Assembly: GCA_964576135.1 (NCBI GenBank)
Contig: CAZNTZ010000012.1
Span: 1-24,970 of the forward strand
Reading direction: 5' to 3'
Length of the DNA stretch: 24,970 bases
Source of the DNA: CAZNTZ01 sp964576135
GTDB lineage: Bacteria > Pseudomonadota > Alphaproteobacteria > Rs-D84
Shown here piece after piece: positions 14,419-21,296 of this stretch. The notes below the pieces were generated by a model. That model made no database searches, was not told where the DNA came from, and worked only from the letters and a program-made list of their open reading frames with translations. The position numbers were made by a program, and so were the translations under genes. The stretch's first letter is position 1. The number at the start of each line of letters is the position of its first letter.

Positions 14419-15333
14419 TTACCGATAGTTTGCGAGTTTTATATCTTTGAATTTATTCAAAAATTCTGTTTCGACCAATTTGAACTCTTTAGCAGTTTTG
14501 CTTACGTGTTTATTTGTCAGCATATCTTCTGGGTAACGAGAATTTTTTTCAAATACTATCATTCTGGCATTTCTATATTTGTTAGTAATCAAAGATGTAA
14601 CATCTTGTTTATTTGGTGTTCTTGGGCTCAAAAAGCTCAACTTGCCAGTTGCAATTTTTTCTAGATCTTCGATGATTGATAAAATTGCTTCGCTTTTTGC
14701 CGCCAAAATAGGTGCGCGAAAATAATCTGTCAAAGGTTTATCAGTTGTTATTTCAAACTTTTCTTTAAGATCGTTTTTGCGAATATTATTAAAAAATACG
14801 TTATATGCTTGAATTCCAAAGCTTGTATAATTTTCTTGGGTTCCTAATCCCATTTTGAAAATGCTGCTTATGAATTGTTTTTCGGCACTTTTTAATTTAT
14901 CCCGAGATTTAATTCTTTGAAAATCGCCGAGTTGCGCAATAAGTTCTTCACAGTCCAAAGCATTTGGTAACATAAAATAGGCAGCTGCAAAATAATTACC
15001 CGTATGTTTTGCAAGAAAATAACAAGCATATCTTGAAATTTCAACATCGGTTATTTCAAAATAATAATTAAATAAATCTGTTGAAACAGTTTTTAAATTA
15101 AAATGACCAATAAAGTTTGTTGTATGGTTATAAAGCGAACCTGAAGAAGAAGGCTTAAAATTATTAAATTTAAATCCAAATGCACGATAAAGATCTTTGT
15201 TTACATCTGGGGCAGATACAGAATTACCATTATAAAGAATTTTCTTTAAATCTGAATAATTCCAATATTCAGTTTCACCAGAACATTTAACAGAATCTTT
15301 TAAATCATTCCAAGTATCAATGAATTTTGTCAT
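14419..15333 (-). CDS. DinD-like protein
   Basis: 304 residues, compared with 274 in E. coli DinD. Remembered E. coli DinD features recur in the same order: an N-terminal WxYSDLKKIL element (24-33), ISRYACYFLAKHTG (99-112, E. coli LSRYACYLVVQNGD), the segment after about 160 beginning GLGT, FRAPILAAKSEAI (205-217, E. coli FRATQTEEKLKRD) and a tail PEDMLTNKHVSK (268-279, E. coli PEELPTPQVSIK). E. coli DinD is SOS-induced and is reported to inhibit RecA filaments; that function here is inference. No alphaproteobacterial LexA repeat was seen upstream. It starts 56 nt after the RHH regulator gene on the same strand, with only a weak SD, so the pair probably forms one unit. Confidence 0.62.
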   Translation of the reverse strand: MTKFIDTWNDLKDSVKCSGETEYWNYSDLKKILYNGNSVSAPDVNKDLYRAFGFKFNNFKPSSSGSLYNHTTNFIGHFNLKTVSTDLFNYYFEITDVEISRYACYFLAKHTGNYFAAAYFMLPNALDCEELIAQLGDFQRIKSRDKLKSAEKQFISSIFKMGLGTQENYTSFGIQAYNVFFNNIRKNDLKEKFEITTDKPLTDYFRAPILAAKSEAILSIIEDLEKIATGKLSFLSPRTPNKQDVTSLITNKYRNARMIVFEKNSRYPEDMLTNKHVSKTAKEFKLVETEFLNKFKDIKLANYR

Positions 15334-15389
15334 TTATGAATTCTTTGTATTATCTCTCTGCGGCCTCCCAAAACCATTTGATAAATACT

Positions 15390-15623
15390 TTAATTATGTT
15401 TTCCGTCCCCATCTAAATTAGCAAGTGAAAATAAAACAGAAGATATTAATGATTGATAGGGTACACCGTTTGCCTTGGACAATTCTTTAATCTTTTCCAA
15501 AACCGGCTTTGGTATACGCATGTTAATGACGCAATCAGATTTATTAAAAGCTTTGTACATTGCATATTCTTTTAGCAATGAATCAATATTCATTATAAAA
15601 AGCTGCTGCATAACATTAGGCAT
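15390..15623 (-). CDS. Ribbon-helix-helix (CopG/BrnA-type) regulator
   Basis: 77 residues from ATG 15623. The C-terminal half is a ribbon-helix-helix DNA-binding fold: strand CVINMRI (31-37), first helix about 39-51 and second helix about 55-68, with the GVPYQSLI element typical of CopG- and BrnA-type antitoxins. Such proteins dimerise, bind palindromes and usually repress their own operon. The N-terminal 30 residues form a short Met-rich helical extension. The frame continues to TTG 15629, but AGGAG at 15631-15635 is at correct distance only from ATG 15623. No recognisable RelE- or BrnT-type toxin adjoins; the next gene is the dinD-like one. It may be an antitoxin-like repressor of that gene. 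Confidence 0.75.
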   Translation of the reverse strand: MPNVMQQLFIMNIDSLLKEYAMYKAFNKSDCVINMRIPKPVLEKIKELSKANGVPYQSLISSVLFSLANLDGDGKHN

Positions 15624-15642
15624 ATACAAACTCCTATACTGT

Positions 15643-15690
15643 TGTATTTACCGCAAACTATACCAATGTATTTACAGTTGTCAATACATT
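15643..15690. repeat. Operator-like repeat set over the RHH promoter
   Basis: AATGTATT (15665-15672) and AATACATT (15683-15690) form a perfect 8-bp inverted repeat with a 10-nt centre. The nonamer TGTATTTAC occurs twice in direct orientation, at 15643-15651 and 15667-15675. The repeats overlap the -35, the spacer and the likely start region of the RHH promoter, as expected for an autorepressor site. Confidence 0.6.
15657..15684 (-). promoter_or_regulatory. Promoter of the RHH / dinD-like operon
   Basis: On the minus strand a perfect TTGACA (15679-15684) and TATAGT (15657-15662) are 16 nt apart. Transcription from about 15650 gives a leader of about 27 nt with AGGAG before ATG 15623. The -35 lies inside the inverted repeat. 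Confidence 0.78.
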
Positions 15691-15860
15691 TGTGTTTGCA
15701 GCTGTAATGGCGGTTGTGTGGGCTTTTGTGTTGTCTTTAGTATATTAGTTGTTTGTTTTATGGTTTTTAAATACTTAATCAGGGGACTGTGTTTGAAAAT
15801 CATATTCCAAAAATATGGTTAATATTTTTTAATAATTGATAAATTATTGACCACTTTTTC

Positions 15861-15889
15861 TTGCTTTTTATTTGACCGGTGATTAAAAT
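15861..15889 (+). promoter_or_regulatory. tolB promoter, predicted leaderless
   Basis: TTGCTT (15861-15866) and TAAAAT (15884-15889) are 17 nt apart. Six C residues then lead straight to ATG 15896, so transcription would start at or beside the start codon. No SD exists between the -10 and the ATG. Confidence 0.55.
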
Positions 15890-15895
15890 CCCCCC

Positions 15896-17221
15896 ATGCT
15901 TAAAAAATCACTTTTTGTTTTATTGTTTACTTTCTGTCAATTGTCATTAGTTACTGGACATGCGCGTGCGGAACTTAAGATAGATATTGTGGCTGGTGCG
16001 GCTGATCCTATACCAATCGCGATTCAAAAGATTGAATCTATAAAATCAAATGCCAAAGACGCAAATATGCTGCGTGATGTTGTTATTTCTGATTTGAAAT
16101 CCAGCGGATTGTTCAGAATCATAGATACAAAAGCTTTTCCACAGAATGTAAAAATGGATGATCTGCCAAATTTTAATGATTGGTCAATGATCAAGGCCCA
16201 GGTTTTAGTTCAAGCAAAATTGACATCGGAAAAAGATGGTAACTATAAACTGCAATTCTATGTCTGGGATATTGCCGGCAAAGAACAGATAGAGGCACAG
16301 TTTTTAGTATCATCTAAAAAATCAGCACGCCGAATGGCTCACATTATGGCGGACGCAATATATGAAAGATTGACTGGTGAAATTGGATATTTTGATACCC
16401 AAATAATTTGCATTGCTGAAACAGGCGACGTATCAAACCGTATCAAAAGAATGGCAATTATGGATTCTGACGGTTTTGGTTTCAGATATATTTCTGATGC
16501 AAATACTTTTGTTATGTCTCCGCATTTTTCACCAAATATGCAAACAGTTGTATTTTTATCATATCGTAATGATGATCCATCCGTTTGGACTTTGGATATG
16601 AATACTGGCGAGCAAAGAAAACTGGGTAAGTTCGGTGGAATGACTTTTGCACCACGTTGGTCGACCGATGGCAATCGTGTTGCATTATCGTTGGCCAAGG
16701 GTGGGGCAACAAACATTTATGAATACAATATACAAAATAAATCACTGCGCCAGCTTACAAATGGTGATTATATTGATACATCACCATCGTATTCTCCGGA
16801 TGGAACACAGTTGGCATTTAATTCCAATCGCAGCGGCAGTCAACAAATACACGTTCTTGATTTGAAAAGCGGGAACATACGTCGTCTGACTTATGGGGCG
16901 GGGCGATATGCAACACCAGCATATTCACCAGACGGTAATTTCTTGGCATTTACGAAAATTGCTGATGATACTTTCTATATTGGAATTATGTCGCCGACGG
17001 GTAAGAATGAAAAGATTTTGGCAAGTGGTTGGTTTATGGAATCACCCAGTTGGGCACCCAGCAGTCGCCGTGTGGTTTATTTTGAAACAGTAAAACCGAC
17101 AGATACTGAACGTGTCAGCCACATTCGCAGCGTGGATATAAATGGTATGAATGATTATGAAATTAAATTACCTGATGGAATTGGTGGCGCAGAACCAACA
17201 TGGTCCCCACGTCTGCCATAG
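15896..17221 (+). CDS. tolB: TolB, periplasmic Tol-Pal protein
   Basis: 441 residues, usual for TolB. The signal peptide has a cleavage site after ARA (residue 25). An N-terminal alpha/beta domain (about 26-165) contains SDLKSSGLFRIID, and a beta-propeller follows, with repeated SPDG motifs (YSPDGTQLAFNSNRSG, YSPDGNFLAFTK). TolB works in the periplasm with Pal and TolA to keep the outer membrane attached during division. The gene stands alone: tolQRA and pal are not beside it, although tolB-pal is usual in proteobacteria. The ATG is preceded by six C residues and an in-frame TAA at 15884-15886, so no earlier start is available and there is no SD. Confidence 0.96.
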   Translation: MLKKSLFVLLFTFCQLSLVTGHARAELKIDIVAGAADPIPIAIQKIESIKSNAKDANMLRDVVISDLKSSGLFRIIDTKAFPQNVKMDDLPNFNDWSMIKAQVLVQAKLTSEKDGNYKLQFYVWDIAGKEQIEAQFLVSSKKSARRMAHIMADAIYERLTGEIGYFDTQIICIAETGDVSNRIKRMAIMDSDGFGFRYISDANTFVMSPHFSPNMQTVVFLSYRNDDPSVWTLDMNTGEQRKLGKFGGMTFAPRWSTDGNRVALSLAKGGATNIYEYNIQNKSLRQLTNGDYIDTSPSYSPDGTQLAFNSNRSGSQQIHVLDLKSGNIRRLTYGAGRYATPAYSPDGNFLAFTKIADDTFYIGIMSPTGKNEKILASGWFMESPSWAPSSRRVVYFETVKPTDTERVSHIRSVDINGMNDYEIKLPDGIGGAEPTWSPRLP

Positions 17222-17231
17222 TTCAAAAAAT

Positions 17232-17263
17232 AAAATAACCGCGCCAATGGCGCGGTTATTTTT
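17232..17263. terminator. Strong bidirectional terminator between tolB and the nuclease gene
   Basis: A 14-bp stem, AAAATAACCGCGCC (17232-17245), pairs with GGCGCGGTTATTTT (17249-17262) around the loop AAT, with A and T runs on both sides. It serves convergent tolB and the ftsEX operon. Confidence 0.93.
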
Positions 17264-17271
17264 ATAAAATT

Positions 17272-17718
17272 TTAATCGCACCAACCGGCGCGGTGACCGC
17301 CTTTGTATCGACGGGCAAGTTTTTCAGATACCATAATTTCACCGACATCGCGGCCGTCCGATAATTCTACATCTGCATCAATTCGGCCCAAATATTTATC
17401 ATCTTTGATATGTGATAATTTAACCGTGGTTCCTTTTGGTACCAATTGAACCAAGCGCGCTTTAGCTTTGTTTGCCAAGACGATTTCTGAATCGCACATT
17501 CCATGAATTTCCGGTGCGTCAATACTGCGAATTCTGACGCGCACAGTTATTTCCGAATCGTTTTTTAATAACACACGTGCTGAAAAAGTATCACCGTCAA
17601 AAACATAATCTGATATCGCAGAAAGTGGTTCTATACTTTCGGCTTGGATTGTTTTAATCGTTGTAACAATTAAACCAATGAACAGTGATATTAAATAAAT
17701 CTTTGTGCGTTTTGTCAT
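17272..17718 (-). CDS. Secreted thermonuclease-like (SNase) protein
   Basis: 148 residues. A signal peptide ends near IQA (26), so the enzyme is probably periplasmic or secreted. The staphylococcal-nuclease fold is supported by DGDT (41-44) and by IDAPE with Asp67 and Glu70. Arg62 and Arg112 (in GRIDADV) are at positions matching the catalytic arginines 35 and 87 of S. aureus nuclease. It likely cleaves DNA or RNA with calcium to 3'-phosphates. Two late Cys residues (75, 147) could form a disulfide. It begins 3 nt after plsC without its own SD and is the last gene of the ftsEX operon. Confidence 0.86.
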   Translation of the reverse strand: MTKRTKIYLISLFIGLIVTTIKTIQAESIEPLSAISDYVFDGDTFSARVLLKNDSEITVRVRIRSIDAPEIHGMCDSEIVLANKAKARLVQLVPKGTTVKLSHIKDDKYLGRIDADVELSDGRDVGEIMVSEKLARRYKGGHRAGWCD

Positions 17719-17721
17719 TTT

Positions 17722-18393
17722 TTATGCGCTGTGGCGACTGATAGATTCTGCAATTTCATCAAGTGATGCATTATAAGGCAATACTGGTTCGAAATAAACA
17801 TTAACTGTGCCAGAACGCATACGGCCGCGTTTTGGGTAATAAAGCCCGGTATCAACACCAACAGGCTGTATCGGCATTTTCAAATTTTCAGCGATGAACA
17901 ATAATCCGCGTTTTAATTTCATTTGCTGGCCTGGTTTTGAACGTGTGCCTTCTGGAAAAATCACCAAAGTCATTCCCTTTTTAATTTTCTCAGCGACAGC
18001 ATCTGATAATTGTTTCATATTTGTGGCGCCGCGTGTGCGATTGACTGGTTGCATACCCATACGTGCAAATGCCCAACCATAAATAGGAATCCACATTAGT
18101 TCACGTTTCAAAATAAAAAAAGATTTTGGTAAATTATGTGTCAAAATTGCAACTTCTAACATTGACATATGTTTCGAAGCAATTATGCTGGATTGTAATT
18201 GTTCTAAAGTTGGACGATTATGAATTTTATATTTTATTCCAACAATCAAACGTGTAAGCAATATCACACCATAAGAATCCCATACAACAAATTTATGTGA
18301 CAGTTTTGATGATATCAATCCAATTAATAAAATTGGTGCCCACAGTGTGAACCATATACCAAGTGCTATTTTGAAAATTATTGTTCTTAACAT
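17722..18393 (-). CDS. plsC: 1-acyl-sn-glycerol-3-phosphate acyltransferase
   Basis: 223 residues from ATG 18393. The enzyme acylates lysophosphatidic acid to phosphatidic acid at the inner membrane. A hydrophobic N-terminal anchor (about 3-30) is followed by the acyltransferase block: catalytic His75 in KHMSMLE, where the HX4D motif appears as HX4E, and FPEGTRS (136-142) for glycerol-phosphate binding. The frame extends to TTG 18444, but that would overlap the upstream gene, while ATG 18393 has AAAAGG eight nt before it. It lies 16 nt after the DUF218 gene. The ftsE-ftsX-ydcF-plsC order is familiar from other alphaproteobacteria. Confidence 0.9.
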   Translation of the reverse strand: MLRTIIFKIALGIWFTLWAPILLIGLISSKLSHKFVVWDSYGVILLTRLIVGIKYKIHNRPTLEQLQSSIIASKHMSMLEVAILTHNLPKSFFILKRELMWIPIYGWAFARMGMQPVNRTRGATNMKQLSDAVAEKIKKGMTLVIFPEGTRSKPGQQMKLKRGLLFIAENLKMPIQPVGVDTGLYYPKRGRMRSGTVNVYFEPVLPYNASLDEIAESISRHSA

Positions 18394-18409
18394 TGTATCA
18401 ACCTTTTTG

Positions 18410-18937
18410 TTATTCGCTTTGTCTGAAACCCAGAAGTGTTGCAATATATTTTATGTATTCCGTTGCCCAACGTTCTAAACGACGATTTGCAGGAATTCCA
18501 TTCAGTGGTGCAGGGCATTTTGCAATTTCAGTATTTGGTAATTCTTTCTCTATTAAAAATGTTGCACGGTTCATATGATCGGCGGTTGTTATTAATACAA
18601 TTCGGTCCAGCATTTGTCTGTTTACAATTTTACGAATCGCAATCGCATTTTCGGCAGTTGATTTAGATTTATTTTCGATAATAATTCGTCCACGAACAGA
18701 TTCAGGTGCAAATTTTGCAGCATCTGGCGCACCAGCACCAATTATATAAAGAGTTGTTGTGGGGTTTCTTTTTATAATTCTGATCCCAAGTGGTATTCTG
18801 CGTGAATCCCCAGTAAGGACGAATATGTTGTCATATGGCATAATGCTCGAGCAATGATTTGGAGTTGTCGCTTTGAAAATAACCCCGCCCAAAACGAACA
18901 AAGCAAGTATCAACAAAGATGGTGTAAATAATTTCAT
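18410..18937 (-). CDS. YdcF/DUF218-type membrane-anchored protein
   Basis: 175 residues. A single N-terminal membrane segment (about 5-25) precedes a DUF218 (YdcF/SanA/ElyC-like) domain with FVLTGDSRRI, YIIGAG, STAENAIAIR and a central LITTADHMNRA. The family is tied to envelope integrity and to undecaprenyl-phosphate or vancomycin-resistance phenotypes in E. coli (ElyC, SanA); the reaction is unknown. Its ATG overlaps the ftsX stop codon as ATGA, so translation is coupled. It is shorter than E. coli YdcF and resembles the compact alphaproteobacterial form found between ftsX and plsC. Confidence 0.82.
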   Translation of the reverse strand: MKLFTPSLLILALFVLGGVIFKATTPNHCSSIMPYDNIFVLTGDSRRIPLGIRIIKRNPTTTLYIIGAGAPDAAKFAPESVRGRIIIENKSKSTAENAIAIRKIVNRQMLDRIVLITTADHMNRATFLIEKELPNTEIAKCPAPLNGIPANRRLERWATEYIKYIATLLGFRQSE

Positions 18938-19776
18938 TTTGTAGTCAGTATTTTAATGGTTGTTCTTTTTGTTACAATAATCGCAAATATAATTATCAAA
19001 ATACCAAGAGATCCAAGTGCCAGCCATCCGAAATTTCCGATACCCATCATTGTCATAAAACCAACCCTGGCAGACGATGCGATTGTGTTTATAAACATCA
19101 GGACCAAAGACGCGGCAGTAAAACCGATTGCAACAGACATAGTGCTGATTTTACCAATTATTATTTGTAACTGACGCACAACAAATTTGTCAGAAGCACC
19201 AATCTGGGCCAGAATTTCTAATTCGCGTCTGTGAATTAAGGTAATATTTCTGGTAATATATGAAATACTGATCCAAAGTGCGGTCATCATTATTCCCAAA
19301 ATTAAAATTGCAATTGCGATAATTTTATAACCAGACATAATTGCATTTCGCATTCCAGAATTATGAGTTATGAAATTTGTATTTTGAATTTGTTCGATTT
19401 TTGGAATAAATTTTTCAATTCCTGATTTGTTTTTGAATTTAAGTTCAAACATAGTTGGCAGATAATCAGATAAAACATTTGAATTTTTAAGCCATGGTGC
19501 CAACATACGAGACATTTCAGATTCATCAACATTACGTGCAAATTCAAAATCACTGCGCGAATCGGATATAATTCTTTTAACTGCATCAACATCGCCACCT
19601 TTGATAATTTGGACTGTTGCCATTTTCTCCCATTGGGCAGACCATTTATAAACAGCACCACCAATCGACAATGCTATACCAAGAGAAATCACGGCCAGAA
19701 ATGACATTAGTGACATCAGCATTGTCATGAATACTGATTGTTCTTTTACAAATGAAAATACGAGTGGTTGTTTCAT
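18934..19776 (-). CDS. ftsX: FtsX-like ABC transporter permease
   Basis: 280 residues with the FtsX topology: one transmembrane helix near the N-terminus (about 17-42), a periplasmic domain of roughly 95 residues, then three helices (about 148-172, 205-230 and 245-270). Between helices 2 and 3 lies HRRELEILAQIGAS, the conserved cytoplasmic element that contacts FtsE. With FtsE it controls peptidoglycan hydrolases at the division site. The gene overlaps ftsE by 4 nt (start) and the DUF218 gene by 4 nt (end), indicating tight coupling. Sequence identity to model FtsX looks low, but the neighbour FtsE supports the call. Confidence 0.85.
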   Translation of the reverse strand: MKQPLVFSFVKEQSVFMTMLMSLMSFLAVISLGIALSIGGAVYKWSAQWEKMATVQIIKGGDVDAVKRIISDSRSDFEFARNVDESEMSRMLAPWLKNSNVLSDYLPTMFELKFKNKSGIEKFIPKIEQIQNTNFITHNSGMRNAIMSGYKIIAIAILILGIMMTALWISISYITRNITLIHRRELEILAQIGASDKFVVRQLQIIIGKISTMSVAIGFTAASLVLMFINTIASSARVGFMTMMGIGNFGWLALGSLGILIIIFAIIVTKRTTIKILTTK

Positions 19777-20612
19777 TTTTCGCCAGTGCCGTCCGCTATG
19801 TTTTTAAACTGTTCAGAAAGTTTTGAAAAATATGTTTTTCCACCAGTAGTGAATCTGGCATCTGTTTGCTGTATTGGCCTGGTTGATTCAGGTTTAATTA
19901 TACCGTTTTGAAATTTAACACGATGATTTTCAACCAATATACGTGGAAATTTATAATTATCCATTAATTTTTGACTGTGAGTAGCCAGAATTATAGTAGT
20001 CCCAAAATTTTTATTCATTTGAACAAACAACTCCATCAACTTTTGTGCGGAATCATCATCTAAATTTCCAGTCGGTTCGTCGGCCAACAATATTTCTGGC
20101 TGGGTAATAATTGCTCGTGCGACGGCAACTCTCTGTTGCTGGCCGCCAGAAAGATTCAATGGTAATGCGTCTGCATATTGTGCAAGACCGACCCATTGCA
20201 AAGTTCTTGCCACTAACTTTTGAATATATTTTTCATTTGCGCCGCGAACGCGCATCGGCAAAGCGATATTATCAAAAACAGATAAATGGGAAATCAAAGA
20301 ATATTCTTGGAATACAATCGCCATTTTTCGACGCAATTCTGTCAAAACGTCCCGTGAAATTCCGGATGTGCTGCGACCAAATAATTTAATTTGTCCGCGT
20401 GACCCGGGGTGTAATTGATAAATTAAACGCAACAAAGTCGTTTTACCTGCACCAGATGCGCCGGATAAGAAATAGAAAGAATGGCTGGATATATTAAATG
20501 AAACATCGGAAAGAATTTCTGCACCACCTTCGTAACGTGCCGCTACATTTGCGAACGAGATTACTGTGCGCCGGATTGGCTGATCATTTATGTTTTGTAT
20601 TGGTTCTTCCAT
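19773..20612 (-). CDS. ftsE: FtsE-like cell-division ABC ATPase
   Basis: 279 residues. ABC motifs are complete: Walker A GASGAGKT (51-58), Q-loop Gln102, signature LSGGQQQ (154-160), Walker B LLADEP (175-180) and H-loop His212. FtsE dimers drive FtsX conformational changes at the septum. It is about 55 residues longer than typical FtsE: there is a short N-terminal extension, and a C-terminal tail (about 232-279, containing TTGGKTYFSKLSEQF) after the ATPase core has no counterpart I recognise. ATG 20612 has no SD and lies 7 nt after a perfect -10, so a leaderless mRNA is predicted. It is the first gene of the five-gene operon. Confidence 0.88.
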   Translation of the reverse strand: MEEPIQNINDQPIRRTVISFANVAARYEGGAEILSDVSFNISSHSFYFLSGASGAGKTTLLRLIYQLHPGSRGQIKLFGRSTSGISRDVLTELRRKMAIVFQEYSLISHLSVFDNIALPMRVRGANEKYIQKLVARTLQWVGLAQYADALPLNLSGGQQQRVAVARAIITQPEILLADEPTGNLDDDSAQKLMELFVQMNKNFGTTIILATHSQKLMDNYKFPRILVENHRVKFQNGIIKPESTRPIQQTDARFTTGGKTYFSKLSEQFKNIADGTGEK

Positions 20613-20619
20613 GGGATAA

Positions 20620-20648
20620 ATTATAGATTAAAAAATAGTAGTTGGCAA
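20620..20648 (-). promoter_or_regulatory. ftsE operon promoter, predicted leaderless
   Basis: On the minus strand TTGCCA (20643-20648) and a perfect TATAAT (20620-20625) are 17 nt apart. Seven nt (TTATCCC) separate the -10 from the ftsE ATG, so transcription would begin at or one base before the start codon. Confidence 0.75.
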
Positions 20649-20659
20649 CATTATAGATA

Positions 20660-21232
20660 TTATAATAAATATAAAATCCCAAGCCCCAGAAAAGCAGCAA
20701 TTATCGCGCCAATGGTCAGTGGCCAAAAGTATTTGCTGACAATTGAATTTGCGCGTTCTTGAAAGCGCCACAAAAGGTATGCAACGATTGCAAATCTTCC
20801 AGCACGGAATAAATTAGATAATCCCAGGAATAAAAATGGGTTAAACCCAACAAATCCCGCAGCAATTGCAAGTAATTTGTATGGCACTGGTGAAAATGCA
20901 GAAAGCAGAATTATTAGAAAACCATATTTTGCAAACATTGTTTGGGCTGTGGCGAATTGTGAAGCAGATGCAAAGTTATTGATAATCCACATACCTACAG
21001 AATCAAATAGCCACATTCCAATCATATATGAAATTGCTCCACCAACAATAGATCCCAAAGATGTTGCTAAAAATACAGGAAAAGCGCGCCGTTTATCTGC
21101 GACAATTGGTGGCGCCATGAAAACTTCTGGCGGAATGAATAAAAATATGGAATCAAACACTGTAAGAATAAAAACAACCCAAAGGGCGGATTTATGTGCA
21201 GATTTTTGTAAAAGCCATTCTTGTAATTTCAT
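20660..21232 (-). CDS. YqaA/DedA-type (VTT domain) membrane protein
   Basis: 190 residues with about five hydrophobic segments. The motif FSPVPYKLLAIAAGFVG near the middle and the N-terminal IPPEVFMAPPI re-entrant-like segment fit the YqaA branch of the DedA/VTT (SNARE-associated) family. DedA relatives are linked to lipid-carrier scrambling and membrane homeostasis; the substrate here is unknown. ATG 21232 has GGACGAG upstream. It is transcribed from a promoter shared face to face with the mazG-like gene. Its end is 12 nt before the ftsE -35, so some read-through into the ftsEX operon is possible since no hairpin terminator is visible. Confidence 0.8.
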   Translation of the reverse strand: MKLQEWLLQKSAHKSALWVVFILTVFDSIFLFIPPEVFMAPPIVADKRRAFPVFLATSLGSIVGGAISYMIGMWLFDSVGMWIINNFASASQFATAQTMFAKYGFLIILLSAFSPVPYKLLAIAAGFVGFNPFLFLGLSNLFRAGRFAIVAYLLWRFQERANSIVSKYFWPLTIGAIIAAFLGLGILYLL

Positions 21233-21248
21233 TTTATCTCGTCCAGCT

Positions 21249-21278
21249 ATTGTAAATTATCTTTTTGTGTTTTACAAT
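21249..21278. promoter_or_regulatory. Mirror-symmetric bidirectional promoter
   Basis: ATTGTAAA (21249-21256) and TTTACAAT (21271-21278) are a perfect 8-bp inverted repeat. Each strand therefore reads TTGTAA-N17-TACAAT: plus uses 21250-21255 and 21273-21278, minus uses 21272-21277 and 21249-21254. It can serve the mazG-like gene (plus) and the yqaA-like gene (minus), with each -35 embedded in the other -10. Confidence 0.65.
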
Positions 21279-21296
21279 GATAAAAATGAGGAAAAA

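Noticed and set aside
15334..15720. LexA (SOS) box upstream of the dinD-like operon
   Set aside because: Neither GTTC-N7-GTTC nor CTGT-N8-ACAG occurs in this interval by eye.
15475..15822. A 115-codon Cys-rich hydrophobic plus-strand frame
   Set aside because: It runs antisense across the RHH gene and through its promoter and operator, and its product reflects the G/T-rich composition rather than a protein family.
20877..21296. Long N-terminal extension of the mazG-like gene
   Set aside because: It is antisense to the yqaA-like gene and crosses the shared promoter; the SD-supported ATG at 21297 gives a complete MazG-like domain.
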